A DNA stretch of 64,000 nucleotides from JACKIP01 sp963710165 (GTDB lineage Bacteria > Pseudomonadota > Alphaproteobacteria > Micavibrionales > Micavibrionaceae): NCBI GenBank assembly GCA_963710165.1, contig CAVPYZ010000004.1, positions 248,001 to 312,000 of the forward strand. Reading direction: 5' to 3'. The notes under the pieces were generated by a model, which was not told the DNA's origin, did no database searches, and was given only the letters and a program-made list of their open reading frames with translations. The position numbers were made by a program, and so were the translations under genes. Shown piece after piece: positions 8,977 to 18,450 of this stretch; the stretch's first letter is position 1; each line of letters begins with the position of its first letter.

Positions 8977-9629
8977 TGATGGATATAAAATATATTAGTA
9001 AACGAAAATTCTCTCTGGTCGTCGGTCTGGTTATTGGCGCCGTTCTGCTTGCGGCCTACGCGGAATTATATGCCAAGCCAACTCTTACAAGTGATCAGCG
9101 TGAATTAAAGACAACAACTGCCGAATATAATAAAACGCAAAATGAAAACTTGAATATCGAAGATGAGCTGGTTTTTCTAAGAGAAAACGAAGAAAGATTT
9201 TCTGTTTTGAAAAAGGCTGGATTTTTAGAAAAACAAGAGCGTGAGATCGTCCAGAAAGCAGTCGACGAAGCGATGCGACTTTCAGGAATTATCGGGGGTA
9301 ATTTCAAGGTATCTCCCCCTTCTTGCTATATAAATGATCATTTAAAAGACTCTCAATACGTTTTATTAGGGAGCCCGATTATTATTGATACACAATCTTA
9401 TGAAGATGTGAGTATGTATCAATTTTTAGATTACTTTATCAAGAAATTGCCTGGCTATGTTGTGATAGAGAAGGTCTCTCTTGATAGAACGAAAGACATG
9501 ACGCGTTCCGTTCTGCAAGAAATTGGCACAGGCCAAGAAGTTTCGCTTGTTGATTCAAATGTTGCTCTTACCTGGTACACAGTTGTTGATAGGAAGAACA
9601 TTCAATGTTCAGGTGTAAGGAACAGATAA
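8976..9629 (+). CDS. PilO/MshJ-like pilus alignment protein
   Basis: A 217-residue bitopic membrane protein whose start codon overlaps the previous stop (TAATG), indicating translational coupling. One transmembrane helix (about 12-29) is followed by a charged coiled coil (about 35-75) and a small periplasmic domain, the architecture of PilO/GspM proteins. Two cysteines, in PPSCYIN and IQCSG near the C-terminus, are unusual for PilO and could form a disulfide. The order ATPase, platform, PilMN, PilO supports the role. Sequence identity to PilO could not be checked. Confidence 0.6.
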   Translation: MMDIKYISKRKFSLVVGLVIGAVLLAAYAELYAKPTLTSDQRELKTTTAEYNKTQNENLNIEDELVFLRENEERFSVLKKAGFLEKQEREIVQKAVDEAMRLSGIIGGNFKVSPPSCYINDHLKDSQYVLLGSPIIIDTQSYEDVSMYQFLDYFIKKLPGYVVIEKVSLDRTKDMTRSVLQEIGTGQEVSLVDSNVALTWYTVVDRKNIQCSGVRNR

Positions 9630-10258
9630 TGATGAAGATAAAACATATTATATGCGTTTGCATGATATTGGCTTTTCAAGCGCCGACTTTTGTCGGTGCG
9701 CAAGATATTACAACCATGGTGGTTACCGATGACGTTGTCATTGATACGACAGTTATTCCTGAAAATGCATTGCCGCAAGACGGACAGCCTCAGGACATGT
9801 CGACTAATAATGTTCCTGCTCCTGCTGGTGAGATTATGGAGCCGGCAGTTATACTTTCTGTGCAGGATGATGTGAGTGTAAATGAAATTCCATCCCTGTT
9901 TTTTACGCCTGAGGCGCTTGCTCTTTTAAAAGACGCGATTAAGGGTCTGAATACCAGTCCCGGTAATATCGACGAATCCAACCCTAATGACCCCGGTATT
10001 CGTGAACTTGCATTGGGCGGTATTGTGTATCAGGCAAATGATGACTGGACCATTTGGCTCAATGGACGTCGTATTAAGCCGAATGCCATTCCCGGAGAGA
10101 TTTTCGACTTGACGGTTTACAAAGAATATATCGATATTAAATGGTATGACGCTTATACAAACCGTCTTTTCCCGATACGACTTCGTGCGAATGAGCGATT
10201 TAATCTGGATAGTCGTTTATTCCTAACCGGAACCCATAGCGAAGATCAACAATTGTAA
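9629..10258 (+). CDS. Periplasmic pilus-complex protein, PilP/MshK/GspB-like
   Basis: The start is the ATG at 9629, overlapping the previous stop, with AAGGA 7 bases upstream; an ATG at 9605 inside the previous gene is rejected. A Sec signal peptide precedes a Pro/Asp-rich linker (about 25-110). A compact C-terminal beta domain follows, with LGGIVYQANDDWTIWLNGR and DIKWYDAYTNRLFPIRLR. That pattern, in which a bound residue state feeds a 'WLNG' strand, is seen in small periplasmic partners of secretins. It probably couples the PilMN-PilO ring to the secretin at 15027. Function is inferred from position and domain style. Confidence 0.55.
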   Translation: MMKIKHIICVCMILAFQAPTFVGAQDITTMVVTDDVVIDTTVIPENALPQDGQPQDMSTNNVPAPAGEIMEPAVILSVQDDVSVNEIPSLFFTPEALALLKDAIKGLNTSPGNIDESNPNDPGIRELALGGIVYQANDDWTIWLNGRRIKPNAIPGEIFDLTVYKEYIDIKWYDAYTNRLFPIRLRANERFNLDSRLFLTGTHSEDQQL

Positions 10259-10259
10259 A

Positions 10260-10991
10260 ATGTTAAAAATTGAAGATTTACATGTTTCTTATGGACGCTT
10301 TGAAGCGTTAAAGAATATCAATCTGCAAATTGACTCAAAAAAAACCTTTGGGTTAATCGGTCTCAATGGTGCTGGCAAGACAACTCTGATCAAAACAATT
10401 TTGCGTTTGCGCGCGCCACAAAGTGGACAGGTTTCATTCTTCGATGATGACCAGAGTAATTTGCAGGATCGCCGCATAAAAAAACATATTGCATATCTGC
10501 CTGAGCGTTTTGAGCCGCCAATATTTTTGAAAGGGGACGAATTTGTCCGCTTTTCAACGTCTTTATATAAAAAGAAGGTTTCAAAGGAAGATATTATACA
10601 TCAGGCTGAAAGCTTGGAACTTGATCCTGATGTATTAAAAAGAAGTGTAAATACGTACTCCAAAGGAATGCGTCAAAAACTGGGATTAATCGCGACTATT
10701 CTTACGGGATGCCAGTTTCTGATTTTAGATGAGCCGATGAGCGGACTTGACCCCAAAGCGCGTGTTTGTGTAAAAGATAATATTGTGGCTTTACAGAAAC
10801 AGGGACGTACTGTTTTTCTCAGTTCGCATATTTTATCCGATATGCACGAAATATGTGATAATGTTGCCGTATTACATGATAAGAGTATACAATATTATGG
10901 CTCTCCGGACGGGCTTATGGCAAAGTATAATATGTCGTCTTTAGAGCGGGCTTTTTTGGAAACAATAAAAACGCAAAAAGAAGCGGCGTAA
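10260..10991 (+). CDS. ABC transporter ATP-binding protein within the pilus cluster
   Basis: The 243-residue nucleotide-binding subunit has Walker A GLNGAGKTTL (about 34-43), the ABC signature YSKGMRQKLGL, Walker B FLILDEPMSGLDP and the switch histidine in FLSSHILSD. It is of the NatA/CcmA-like exporter type. It starts 1 base after the preceding pilus gene, so it is almost certainly co-transcribed. Its likely membrane partner is the ABC-2-type permease at 16938. In Myxococcus xanthus an ABC transporter (PilG/PilH/PilI) encoded among pil genes is needed for pilus assembly. Equivalence here is inference; the substrate is unknown. Confidence 0.85.
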   Translation: MLKIEDLHVSYGRFEALKNINLQIDSKKTFGLIGLNGAGKTTLIKTILRLRAPQSGQVSFFDDDQSNLQDRRIKKHIAYLPERFEPPIFLKGDEFVRFSTSLYKKKVSKEDIIHQAESLELDPDVLKRSVNTYSKGMRQKLGLIATILTGCQFLILDEPMSGLDPKARVCVKDNIVALQKQGRTVFLSSHILSDMHEICDNVAVLHDKSIQYYGSPDGLMAKYNMSSLERAFLETIKTQKEAA

Positions 10992-11049
10992 TGATTAACG
11001 GAACACAAAAAATTTGTTATAGTCATATTAATTTAGAAAAGGTTTTAGG

Positions 11050-12066
11050 ATGGGATTTCAATCAGTATTCATAAATAAGGGTAGAGTTATATTGCTTGCG
11101 GGCGTTGCTTGCTCGTATCTGGTTTTACAAATAAATGTCTCTATGGCACAGGATAGTGTTGTTGTTGTCGAGACACCAACATTGGAAAATAACGCAACAC
11201 CTGAAAATATTTTGGGCGCAGATCAGGCGCAATTACCATCGGCTGAAACATTAGATGATCTTGATCAGCAACTTGATAATTTACAAAAAGTTCTTGATGA
11301 AGCAAATGCCGGTATGAACGCAAGCGGTGAAAGCCTGCCACAAATTGATCCTTACGCCGAACCCGATTTATTTTACGATAGCATGCCTGTCCGACGTGGT
11401 GTACAGCCGACAGCTCCTGAAAAAGTTGACCCAAGTGCGCGACCAGCGGGGAAAATTATATATGTACAAAAAGATTTTGATGCAGGCGAAGATCAGGCCC
11501 TTCTTGTTTCTGCAAAACGAGCGCTTAGCCTAGGCCGTTACGACTCGGCATTGGGTTTTTATGACCAGCTTTATGCGAAGAATCCTAGAGACGCCCGCGT
11601 TCTTATGGGCAAAGCCGTGGCTTTGCTAAATGTGGGGCAGGTACAAACTGCGATTAAAACATATGAAGAATTACTAGACGTTGATCCTAAAAATACAGAA
11701 GCCGAAATTTCTATGCTTGGTTTGGTGAAGGAAAGATTTCCTGCGCTTGCTTTGAAACGTCTTCTTGAATTATATGAACGTGATCAGAATAATGCAGGTT
11801 TGAATGCGCAAATCGGTATGTCATACGCTGAAATGGGAAATATGCGTGAAGGGCTTCGTTATTTAGGAACAGCTGTAAGTTTAGAGCCAAATAATCCGTC
11901 TTACTATTACAATCTGGCAGTTGTAAGTGACCGCGCCGGTGATGTTAGAAATGCGATTTCATACTATGAAGAAGCGTTAAGCAAAGATACGACTTATAAT
12001 GCAGGTCGTAGTTTGCCACGAGATTCAATTTATCAGCGATTAAGTGTTATCCGCCAGCGTTCATAA
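11050..12066 (+). CDS. Secreted TPR-repeat protein of the pilus cluster (MshN/PilF-like)
   Basis: A 338-residue exported protein: signal peptide to about residue 34 (cleavage after SMA), then an acidic disordered linker (35-140). At least four tetratricopeptide-like helix pairs (about 150-330) follow, for example AKRALSLGRYDSALGFYDQL and YYNLAVVSDRAGDVRNAISY. TPR proteins in pilus clusters (PilF/PilW, Tgl, MshN) help to assemble or localise the secretin. No lipobox is present, so it is probably soluble periplasmic or anchored by an uncleaved signal. It lies 58 bases after the ABC ATPase gene. Confidence 0.75.
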   Translation: MGFQSVFINKGRVILLAGVACSYLVLQINVSMAQDSVVVVETPTLENNATPENILGADQAQLPSAETLDDLDQQLDNLQKVLDEANAGMNASGESLPQIDPYAEPDLFYDSMPVRRGVQPTAPEKVDPSARPAGKIIYVQKDFDAGEDQALLVSAKRALSLGRYDSALGFYDQLYAKNPRDARVLMGKAVALLNVGQVQTAIKTYEELLDVDPKNTEAEISMLGLVKERFPALALKRLLELYERDQNNAGLNAQIGMSYAEMGNMREGLRYLGTAVSLEPNNPSYYYNLAVVSDRAGDVRNAISYYEEALSKDTTYNAGRSLPRDSIYQRLSVIRQRS

Positions 12067-12081
12067 TTATTACTCTTCATT

Positions 12082-12567
12082 ATGGGTGTAGATGATTATC
12101 TTACTTTGTTAACACTATTATCAGGCTTTTTCTTCGGCGCGTGTCTGGGAAGCTTTGCGTCGGCTGTCATATGGCGTATTCCCCGACATAAACCCTGGGT
12201 TTATGATTTAAAATTAGATGGTCGTTTTAACGAATTTGTCAGGTCGCGTTGCCCGTCTTGCGGCCACACCTTAGAAACCTTGGATTTAATACCTGTTTTA
12301 TCGTGGCTGTTTCAAAGTGGAAAATGCAGGCATTGTAAAAAACCAATCGGTATCATCTATCCTCTTCTTGAAATAATAGCCGGAATAGCGGGAACGATTT
12401 TATTTATATCTCTAGGGGTGTCGATTTCTACAACTATTATCGCTTTTTTTATTACATTTTTGTTCATATTCATCTGGATTGGCGTGCATCATTCTATGTG
12501 GTCGAAGCAAATACTTCTCATTTTAATATTCTTAACATTAGTTTTTATTGTCTTTACCGGATTTTAA
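12082..12567 (+). CDS. Prepilin peptidase-like protein lacking the peptidase half
   Basis: Residues 1-105 match the N-terminal half of PilD: GACLGSFASAVIWRIPRHKP, then two CxxC pairs (CPSCGHTL and CRHCKKPIG) that bind zinc, then YPLLEIIAGI. In complete enzymes of about 260-290 residues this half carries the N-methyltransferase activity. The A24 aspartyl peptidase half with its GxGD motif should follow. Here the protein ends after two more hydrophobic helices at residue 161, with no GxGD and no suitable aspartate. It is either a stand-alone methylation/accessory subunit or a decayed gene. The frame itself is intact. Another prepilin peptidase must exist elsewhere if the pilins are processed. 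Confidence 0.75.
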   Translation: MGVDDYLTLLTLLSGFFFGACLGSFASAVIWRIPRHKPWVYDLKLDGRFNEFVRSRCPSCGHTLETLDLIPVLSWLFQSGKCRHCKKPIGIIYPLLEIIAGIAGTILFISLGVSISTTIIAFFITFLFIFIWIGVHHSMWSKQILLILIFLTLVFIVFTGF

Positions 12568-12655
12568 TGCGTTTCGTTTCATTCTATAATAATATAAAGT
12601 ATCAATGTAGCGACACATATCGTTCAGACCATCACAATATATAGGGGAGACGACC

Positions 12656-13843
12656 TTGGATTTAACTCAACTTCTGGCCTTTACTATGCAAAACGGTGCC
12701 TCGGATTTGCATGTTAGCTCTGGCAATCCCCCTATTATACGCGTAAGCGGACAAATGAAGCGCGTTAAAGGTGAACCTTTGACATCCGACATGATGCGCG
12801 AGATGATTTATTCGGTCATGACGGATGATCAACGCGTTGAATATGAAAAAAATCTTGAGGTCGATTTCGCGATTGCATTTGGTGAAAAAGCCCGTTTTCG
12901 TGTGAATGCTTTTAATACACGCCGTGGTCCGGCTGCGGTTTTCAGAACAATTCCGACCGAAGTTCCAACAATGGAAGAGTTGGAATTACCACCTGTTATG
13001 CGTCGTTTTGCCGAGCTTGAAAAAGGGATTGTTCTTGTAACCGGTCCAACAGGTTCTGGTAAGTCAACCACGCTTGCATCTCTTGTTAATCATATTAATG
13101 CCAATTATTCGAAGCACATCATTACAATTGAAGATCCGGTTGAATTTTTTCACAACTCAAAGAAAAGCCTTATTAATCACCGCGAACTTGGCGCGGATAC
13201 ACACAGTTTCAAGGCGGCGTTAAAAAGTGCGCTTCGTGAAGACCCTGATGTTATTCTGGTGGGGGAAATGCGTGATCATGAAACAATTTCTCTGGCGCTA
13301 ACTGCGGCTGAAACGGGGCATTTGGTTTTTGGTACGCTTCACTCCAGCTCTGCTGCTAAAACCATTGACCGTATTATTGATGTTTTTCCAACAGGGGATA
13401 AAGAAATGGTTCGCGCCATGTTATCCAGTTCTATTCAGGGGGTTGTTGCACAAACACTATTACGTCGTACTGAAGGCGGGCGCATTGGTGCTTTCGAAAT
13501 TCTGGTCGGTACAAATGCGGTTCGAAATCTGATTCGTGAAAATCAGGTTCCGCAGATATTCTCTATGATGCAAACCGGTTCGCGCTACGGCATGATCACG
13601 ATGGAGGACGCAGTCCGCGATCTTCTTGAAAGTGGTATGATTTCAGAAGAAGAAGCGCATCGTGCGCTCTTAAAAAGTAGTGATGAAAGTGCGTCTGAAG
13701 GCGATTCCGGTGAGTATGCTTCGGCTTCTCTTGGCGGGGGTCGTACAGATGGCAGGTCTGCAGAAGATGAATCACAGCATGTTATAAACTCAGATGGCTC
13801 AGGAGATGATAAAAAATCATCTGACGGGGGATATTCGTTTTGA
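12656..13843 (+). CDS. pilT: Pilus retraction ATPase PilT
   Basis: Hexameric motor that depolymerises the pilus. It starts with TTG, 6 bases after a GGGGAGA site. The N-terminal PilT signature NGASDLHVSSGNPP is followed by Walker A GPTGSGKST (about 127-135), an Asp box, Walker B EDPDVILVGEMRD and the His box GTLHSSSAAKTIDRIID. No zinc-binding cysteines are present, as expected for PilT. A roughly 50-residue Ser/Gly/Asp-rich tail after the conserved core is unusual and appears disordered. The last 4 bases overlap the pilU start. Confidence 0.93.
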   Translation: MDLTQLLAFTMQNGASDLHVSSGNPPIIRVSGQMKRVKGEPLTSDMMREMIYSVMTDDQRVEYEKNLEVDFAIAFGEKARFRVNAFNTRRGPAAVFRTIPTEVPTMEELELPPVMRRFAELEKGIVLVTGPTGSGKSTTLASLVNHINANYSKHIITIEDPVEFFHNSKKSLINHRELGADTHSFKAALKSALREDPDVILVGEMRDHETISLALTAAETGHLVFGTLHSSSAAKTIDRIIDVFPTGDKEMVRAMLSSSIQGVVAQTLLRRTEGGRIGAFEILVGTNAVRNLIRENQVPQIFSMMQTGSRYGMITMEDAVRDLLESGMISEEEAHRALLKSSDESASEGDSGEYASASLGGGRTDGRSAEDESQHVINSDGSGDDKKSSDGGYSF

Positions 13844-14979
13844 GTGTTCCTATTATTTTCAATTATCTGCAATCCATGAAAAGTCACGATGCAAGTGACC
13901 TTTACATTACATGTGGGTATAAGCCTGCCGTACGTACTTCGAAAGAACTTATTCCTCTCTCTGACGAACCTATGACGTCTGATGATTTGAAGGAGGTTTT
14001 GAATGCCATTCTTACCACCCGTCAAAGACGCGATTTTGAAACACATAATGAACTGAATACCTCACTAGATATGGGTAAAAACGGGCGATTTCGTATTAAT
14101 GTTATGCAACAAAGGCAAGAGCCTGCGCTTGTTATAAGACGAATTGTCACTGATATTCCCTCTTTTGCGGATTTAAAGCTGCCGCCGATTATTGAAAAAT
14201 TATCGATGGAGCGTCGCGGGCTTATTCTTGTTACAGGAATGACAGGTTCGGGTAAATCGACATCTCTTGCCGCTATGGTTGATTATCGCAACCAGAATGA
14301 ATCGGGGCATATTATTACGGTTGAAGACCCGATCGAATATTTTCATGAGCATAAGAAATCAATTATTACTCAACGTGAAGTCGGTGTTGATACAAACTCG
14401 TTTTATATTGCGATGAAGAATTCTTTGCGGCAAAGACCCGACGTTATTCTGGTCGGTGAAATTCGCGATCGTGAGGTGATGGAGCAGGCGCTGACCATTT
14501 CGGAAACAGGTCATCTTTGTCTTGCAACAATTCATACAAATAATTCTTACCAAGCGATTGAGCGGATCACAAATTTATTCCCAGAAGAATTTCATGCGCA
14601 AATACGTTTAAATTTGTCTATGAATTTACGCGCGATTGTTTCCCAGAGGCTTCTACCCTCTACTCAAGGTGGAATGGTTCCCGCGCTTGAAATTCTTTTA
14701 AATCAAGGGCTGATTAAAGAGCTGATTGAAAGCGGTCAGGTGACCAAAATACGCGAAGTGATGGAACACAATACTTCACAAGGAATGTGTACGTTTGATC
14801 AATCGCTTCTACAACTATTTTCTGAAGGATTAATTACTGAAGAACTGGCATTGTCACAGTCCGATCAACAAAGTGATATGTCTATTAAGCTCAAACAAAT
14901 CAAAATTGGTGCATCCGGTGAAGCTGGATCAGATGGATTCCAGTCTATGGACACATCTTTGCTGTCTTTTTCTGACTAA
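13840..14979 (+). CDS. pilU: Retraction ATPase accessory motor PilU
   Basis: Paralogue of PilT that works with it in retraction. Its TTG start overlaps the pilT stop (TTGA), a coupled arrangement typical of pilT-pilU pairs. Motifs: HDASDLYITCGYKP at the N-terminus, Walker A GMTGSGKSTS, PDVILVGEIRD, and ATIHTNNSYQAIERI. The second residue of the P-loop (Met instead of Pro) and the short tail fit PilU better than PilT. Length 379 residues matches the family. Confidence 0.9.
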   Translation: MSVPIIFNYLQSMKSHDASDLYITCGYKPAVRTSKELIPLSDEPMTSDDLKEVLNAILTTRQRRDFETHNELNTSLDMGKNGRFRINVMQQRQEPALVIRRIVTDIPSFADLKLPPIIEKLSMERRGLILVTGMTGSGKSTSLAAMVDYRNQNESGHIITVEDPIEYFHEHKKSIITQREVGVDTNSFYIAMKNSLRQRPDVILVGEIRDREVMEQALTISETGHLCLATIHTNNSYQAIERITNLFPEEFHAQIRLNLSMNLRAIVSQRLLPSTQGGMVPALEILLNQGLIKELIESGQVTKIREVMEHNTSQGMCTFDQSLLQLFSEGLITEELALSQSDQQSDMSIKLKQIKIGASGEAGSDGFQSMDTSLLSFSD

Positions 14980-15026
14980 TTCGTAATTTACTGTAGCATC
15001 CCAATTTCAAAAAGGTTATATTTTTA

Positions 15027-16925
15027 TTGAAACTAAATAATAATCTTACAAAAAAGACTTTCAAAACTATGAAAAAAATATATTTTACTTTCCTTCTTTT
15101 GTCCTTTGTAAATCTCAGCGGGTGTGATTTAGCGCGGAACTATACTAAAATAGACCGTGAAGGCGATATGGAGGTTCAAGACTATCGTGATTTATTTGCT
15201 CCGCGTGAAGCAGAAAACGATGTAGATGCCGCCGATGATGTTATACCGCCTTTTATGCCATATGTTGCGGGTTTATCCGATGGTTTGAAGGCGATGCCTT
15301 TGGTGAGCGTAAATTTAAATCAGTCCGTTCCGTTAAGAGACGCGTTATTTGAACTTGCTAAAGAAGCGGATTACGATTTGGAGCTTGACCCGAATATTCG
15401 CGGTTCAATTATTTTTACAGCTAGAAACAAGCCATTTGACGCAGTTATCAAGCGTATATCGGATGTCGCGGGTCTTCGTTATTCTTTCGAGGACGATATT
15501 TTAAGATTAGAACTCGATTCAGCTTTTAGTAAAACATATAAAATTGATTTCTTGAATGTCGTTCGTAACAGCACAAGTAGTATTAGTAATGATATATCAG
15601 TTGTAAGTGGAGAGGGCGCCGATACAGGCTCTAACTTTACAGCAGATACTGCGACGGAAAGTAATTTCTGGGGTGAGTTGGAAACGAACCTTGCGCAAAT
15701 TTTAAATGTACCCGGCAGTTACAACAGTTTGCGTACTGCAAAAGATCCACGTTTGAACGTGACAGACCCGAGACCTGTCGCGGTTGAGCAAACGGGAACT
15801 GCCGGTGATGCCGGCGAAGAAAATTTAAATGCTAATACAGTTGCACAGCAATCAGAGCAAAATCCGCCGCAAGCTGTTCTTCAAGTGGACTCGCTTCCTT
15901 TGGATGAAGATGACGGCACTCAATCAGATGAGGAAGAGACTGAAATTTCTTTCGCGGTTAATAAACAGGCTGGTATTATTTTAGTCTATGCGCCGCAGAA
16001 ACAGCATGAACAAGTTCAGAAGTATTTGACCCTGGTTAAACGTGCGATGACGTCACAAATATTAATTGAAGCTAAGATTCTGGAAGTTAGTTTAAGTGAC
16101 GAATATTCTGCTGGTATCGCCTGGAATGAAATTGATTTCTTAGGAGATGGTTTCTTTGGATTTCAGTCTGGTTCAATTGTAGATGGAGTATTGACTGGTA
16201 ATGTGCGTCCTGGTTTAACTCCAAATGTCGACCCTGCTACAAACTTTCGTTTAGGTATTGCAGGAAGTGACGGGCTTGCAGTTGCGGATGCTGTTTCGCG
16301 TTTTGGTACTGTTAAAGCGCTCGCTAGCCCAAGATTGACTGTTTTGAATAATCAGCCAGCAGTACTTAATGTTGCGACGAATGTTGTTTATTTTGAACTT
16401 GAAATTGATCAAACTGATGGTACGGATAACACACCGCCAAGAACGGAAGTTGAGAGTGAAATTAAGAGTGTTCCAGAAGGCGTCCTAATCAATGTTATTC
16501 CATCAATCGATTTGGATAATAATAGTATTTCAATGGCATTACGTCCGACAGTAACCACAATCGAAAGTTTTGTGAATGATCCGGGCGTTGCATTTATTGC
16601 CGGTGATACTGGTCTAACAAGTCCTGTACCGCAAGTAAATGTGCAAGAAATTGATTCTGTTATCAATATGGAATCTGGTCAAGCAATTGTGATGGGCGGC
16701 CTGATGCAAGATCGTGTTGAGTCAACGCAGCGCGGTATTCCGGTTATGTCTGAACTTCCTATAGCAGGGGCTCTCTTTAGAAATCAAGCCGACTCTATTC
16801 GTAAGACAGAGCTTGTAATTTTCTTGAAGGCAACCATCGTAAATGGTGGAAACCAGACGATTCATGAAACTGATCGTGACTTTTACAAGAAGTTTTCAGG
16901 TGATCGCAGACCGTTTAAAATGTAG
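15027..16925 (+). CDS. pilQ: Outer-membrane secretin, lipoprotein (PilQ/MshL family)
   Basis: Forms the gated ring through which the pilus passes the outer membrane. A lipoprotein signal ends in NLSGC, so the mature protein is anchored by a lipidated cysteine, as in MshL. A secretin/TonB short N-terminal domain (about 90-170; LELDPNIRGSIIFTARN) precedes an acidic linker (240-310). An N1-like domain (ILVYAPQKQHEQVQKYL) and the secretin core follow, including FGTVKALASPRLTVLNN, GQAIVMGGLMQDR, and RGIPVMSELPIAGALFRN. The TTG at 15027 has AAAGG 11 bases upstream. An ATG at 15069 would give a more compact signal peptide but has no ribosome binding site. Confidence 0.88.
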   Translation: MKLNNNLTKKTFKTMKKIYFTFLLLSFVNLSGCDLARNYTKIDREGDMEVQDYRDLFAPREAENDVDAADDVIPPFMPYVAGLSDGLKAMPLVSVNLNQSVPLRDALFELAKEADYDLELDPNIRGSIIFTARNKPFDAVIKRISDVAGLRYSFEDDILRLELDSAFSKTYKIDFLNVVRNSTSSISNDISVVSGEGADTGSNFTADTATESNFWGELETNLAQILNVPGSYNSLRTAKDPRLNVTDPRPVAVEQTGTAGDAGEENLNANTVAQQSEQNPPQAVLQVDSLPLDEDDGTQSDEEETEISFAVNKQAGIILVYAPQKQHEQVQKYLTLVKRAMTSQILIEAKILEVSLSDEYSAGIAWNEIDFLGDGFFGFQSGSIVDGVLTGNVRPGLTPNVDPATNFRLGIAGSDGLAVADAVSRFGTVKALASPRLTVLNNQPAVLNVATNVVYFELEIDQTDGTDNTPPRTEVESEIKSVPEGVLINVIPSIDLDNNSISMALRPTVTTIESFVNDPGVAFIAGDTGLTSPVPQVNVQEIDSVINMESGQAIVMGGLMQDRVESTQRGIPVMSELPIAGALFRNQADSIRKTELVIFLKATIVNGGNQTIHETDRDFYKKFSGDRRPFKM

Positions 16926-16937
16926 CAATTAGGTATA

Positions 16938-17711
16938 ATGTCCTTTTTAAATATTCCGCTTACATTTTATGTATTAAAAGCATCTGTCAGAGACAAACTG
17001 GTTTTGTCTCTGATGTTGTTTTTTATAGCTGCTGTTAGTATGTCTCTATTTATAGGCTCGTCTGCGGTGACCGAACCTGACGCTGCCATTCTTACTTTCA
17101 TTGCCAGCAGCGCCCGATTTATTGCTGTCATCTCACTCATTTTGTTTGTCGTTTTTTATGTACGTCGTGCCTATGAGACGCATGATATTGAATATTTGTT
17201 GTCACGCCCAATCAATAGAATTTCTTTTATTACATCACATCTTTTTGCATTATCAATCTTATCAATATGTTTTTCATTCTTTATAGCAGCAGGTATTTTT
17301 CTATACGCTTCTTCGTTTATTAATGGTGATGGATTTATGCTTTGGTTTATAAGCCTGACCTTAGAATTTATGATTGTATCCTATGCCGCTTTTTTCTTTT
17401 CAATGGTTTTGCCTAGTGCCGTAACCGGAACTATGGCCACACTTGCAGGCTATATATTAGCAAGGATGAGCGGGCAGATTCTTAATATTATCGATGCAGG
17501 TAATAATGGCGAGATTTTTGGAGTTCTAGGTAAGATCATGGAAGCTAGTTCTGTTATTGTTCCGCGCTTTGACTTATTTTCTCAGTCGGCATGGTTATTA
17601 TATGGACCAGATGCAAATATTTCTCTTATCTTTATCTTATTACACGGCATATTATTTTCACTTTTGATAGGATGCGCGGCTATTTTTGATTTGCTCCGCA
17701 AAGAATTCTAA
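16938..17711 (+). CDS. ABC-2-type transporter permease of the pilus cluster
   Basis: A 257-residue integral membrane protein with six predicted hydrophobic helices and the ABC-2 style short loop containing an aromatic-rich YVRRAYETHDIEYLLSRPI after helix 2, which resembles coupling segments of NatB/PilI-type permeases. It follows the secretin gene by 12 bases and overlaps the next gene by one base. The most likely partner is the ATPase at 10260, 6 kb upstream in the same operon. The substrate is unknown; a role in pilus assembly parallels Myxococcus PilI. Confidence 0.7.
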   Translation: MSFLNIPLTFYVLKASVRDKLVLSLMLFFIAAVSMSLFIGSSAVTEPDAAILTFIASSARFIAVISLILFVVFYVRRAYETHDIEYLLSRPINRISFITSHLFALSILSICFSFFIAAGIFLYASSFINGDGFMLWFISLTLEFMIVSYAAFFFSMVLPSAVTGTMATLAGYILARMSGQILNIIDAGNNGEIFGVLGKIMEASSVIVPRFDLFSQSAWLLYGPDANISLIFILLHGILFSLLIGCAAIFDLLRKEF

Positions 17712-18436
17712 TGACTATCGGATTTCAATTTAAGCTAATCTTTGCCTTCATTATTATTGCAAATATACTTATTTGGTTTTATGCGCGCCCGATTAAAACC
17801 GAATGGCGTAATGTACCGCCTGCCCCTACCAAATTCGGCGCGCACGCGATCGGTTTGGGAGATTACGATCTGTCCTATAGATCAATTGGATTCATGCTAC
17901 AAAATATCGGAAAATCTGATGGTCGCACACAAAACCTAGCGACGTATGACTATGAAGAATTGGAACGATGGTTCTTTCGTTCCTATGACCTTGTACCACA
18001 ATCTAGCTATGTACCTATTCTTGCCGCTTTTTATTATGGAGGCGTTTCCGACCCAGAGAAAGTCAGACACGTCGTCAATTTTTTAAAGATTGCGGGTAAT
18101 GACCCCGCTTTTGATAAATGGCGCTGGATTGTACATGCTATTTTCTTGGCGCGACATAAAATGGAAGACCTTGATCTTGCTTATGAACTCGCAGAAATTC
18201 TAAAGAATATAGATAATCCGGATAAGCCGGCATGGACGGAAATGATGCCGGCAATGATCAAAAATTCTAAGGGAGAAAAAGAAGACGCTTATTTAATGTT
18301 GCGCGCAATGTTGGAAAGCTCTTCTGATACGCTTCACCCGGCAGAGGTAAATCATTTGATAGGCTATATTTGCGAACAGGTATTAAATATGGAAGATGCG
18401 GCCAAAGACCCGATTTGTGAATTAAATAAATCCTGA
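17711..18436 (+). CDS. Membrane-anchored helical protein, candidate third subunit of the ABC system
   Basis: The start overlaps the permease stop (TAATG). One N-terminal membrane helix (about 8-24) is followed by an all-helical domain of about 210 residues that looks like solenoid repeats (LAYELAEILKNIDNP, DAYLMLRAMLESSSDT). I recognise no named family. Its coupling to the permease suggests an accessory subunit of the exporter facing the periplasm, in the position PilG takes in Myxococcus, but no sequence link to PilG can be claimed. Confidence 0.75.
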   Translation: MTIGFQFKLIFAFIIIANILIWFYARPIKTEWRNVPPAPTKFGAHAIGLGDYDLSYRSIGFMLQNIGKSDGRTQNLATYDYEELERWFFRSYDLVPQSSYVPILAAFYYGGVSDPEKVRHVVNFLKIAGNDPAFDKWRWIVHAIFLARHKMEDLDLAYELAEILKNIDNPDKPAWTEMMPAMIKNSKGEKEDAYLMLRAMLESSSDTLHPAEVNHLIGYICEQVLNMEDAAKDPICELNKS

Positions 18437-18450
18437 TATACATATCTTAT

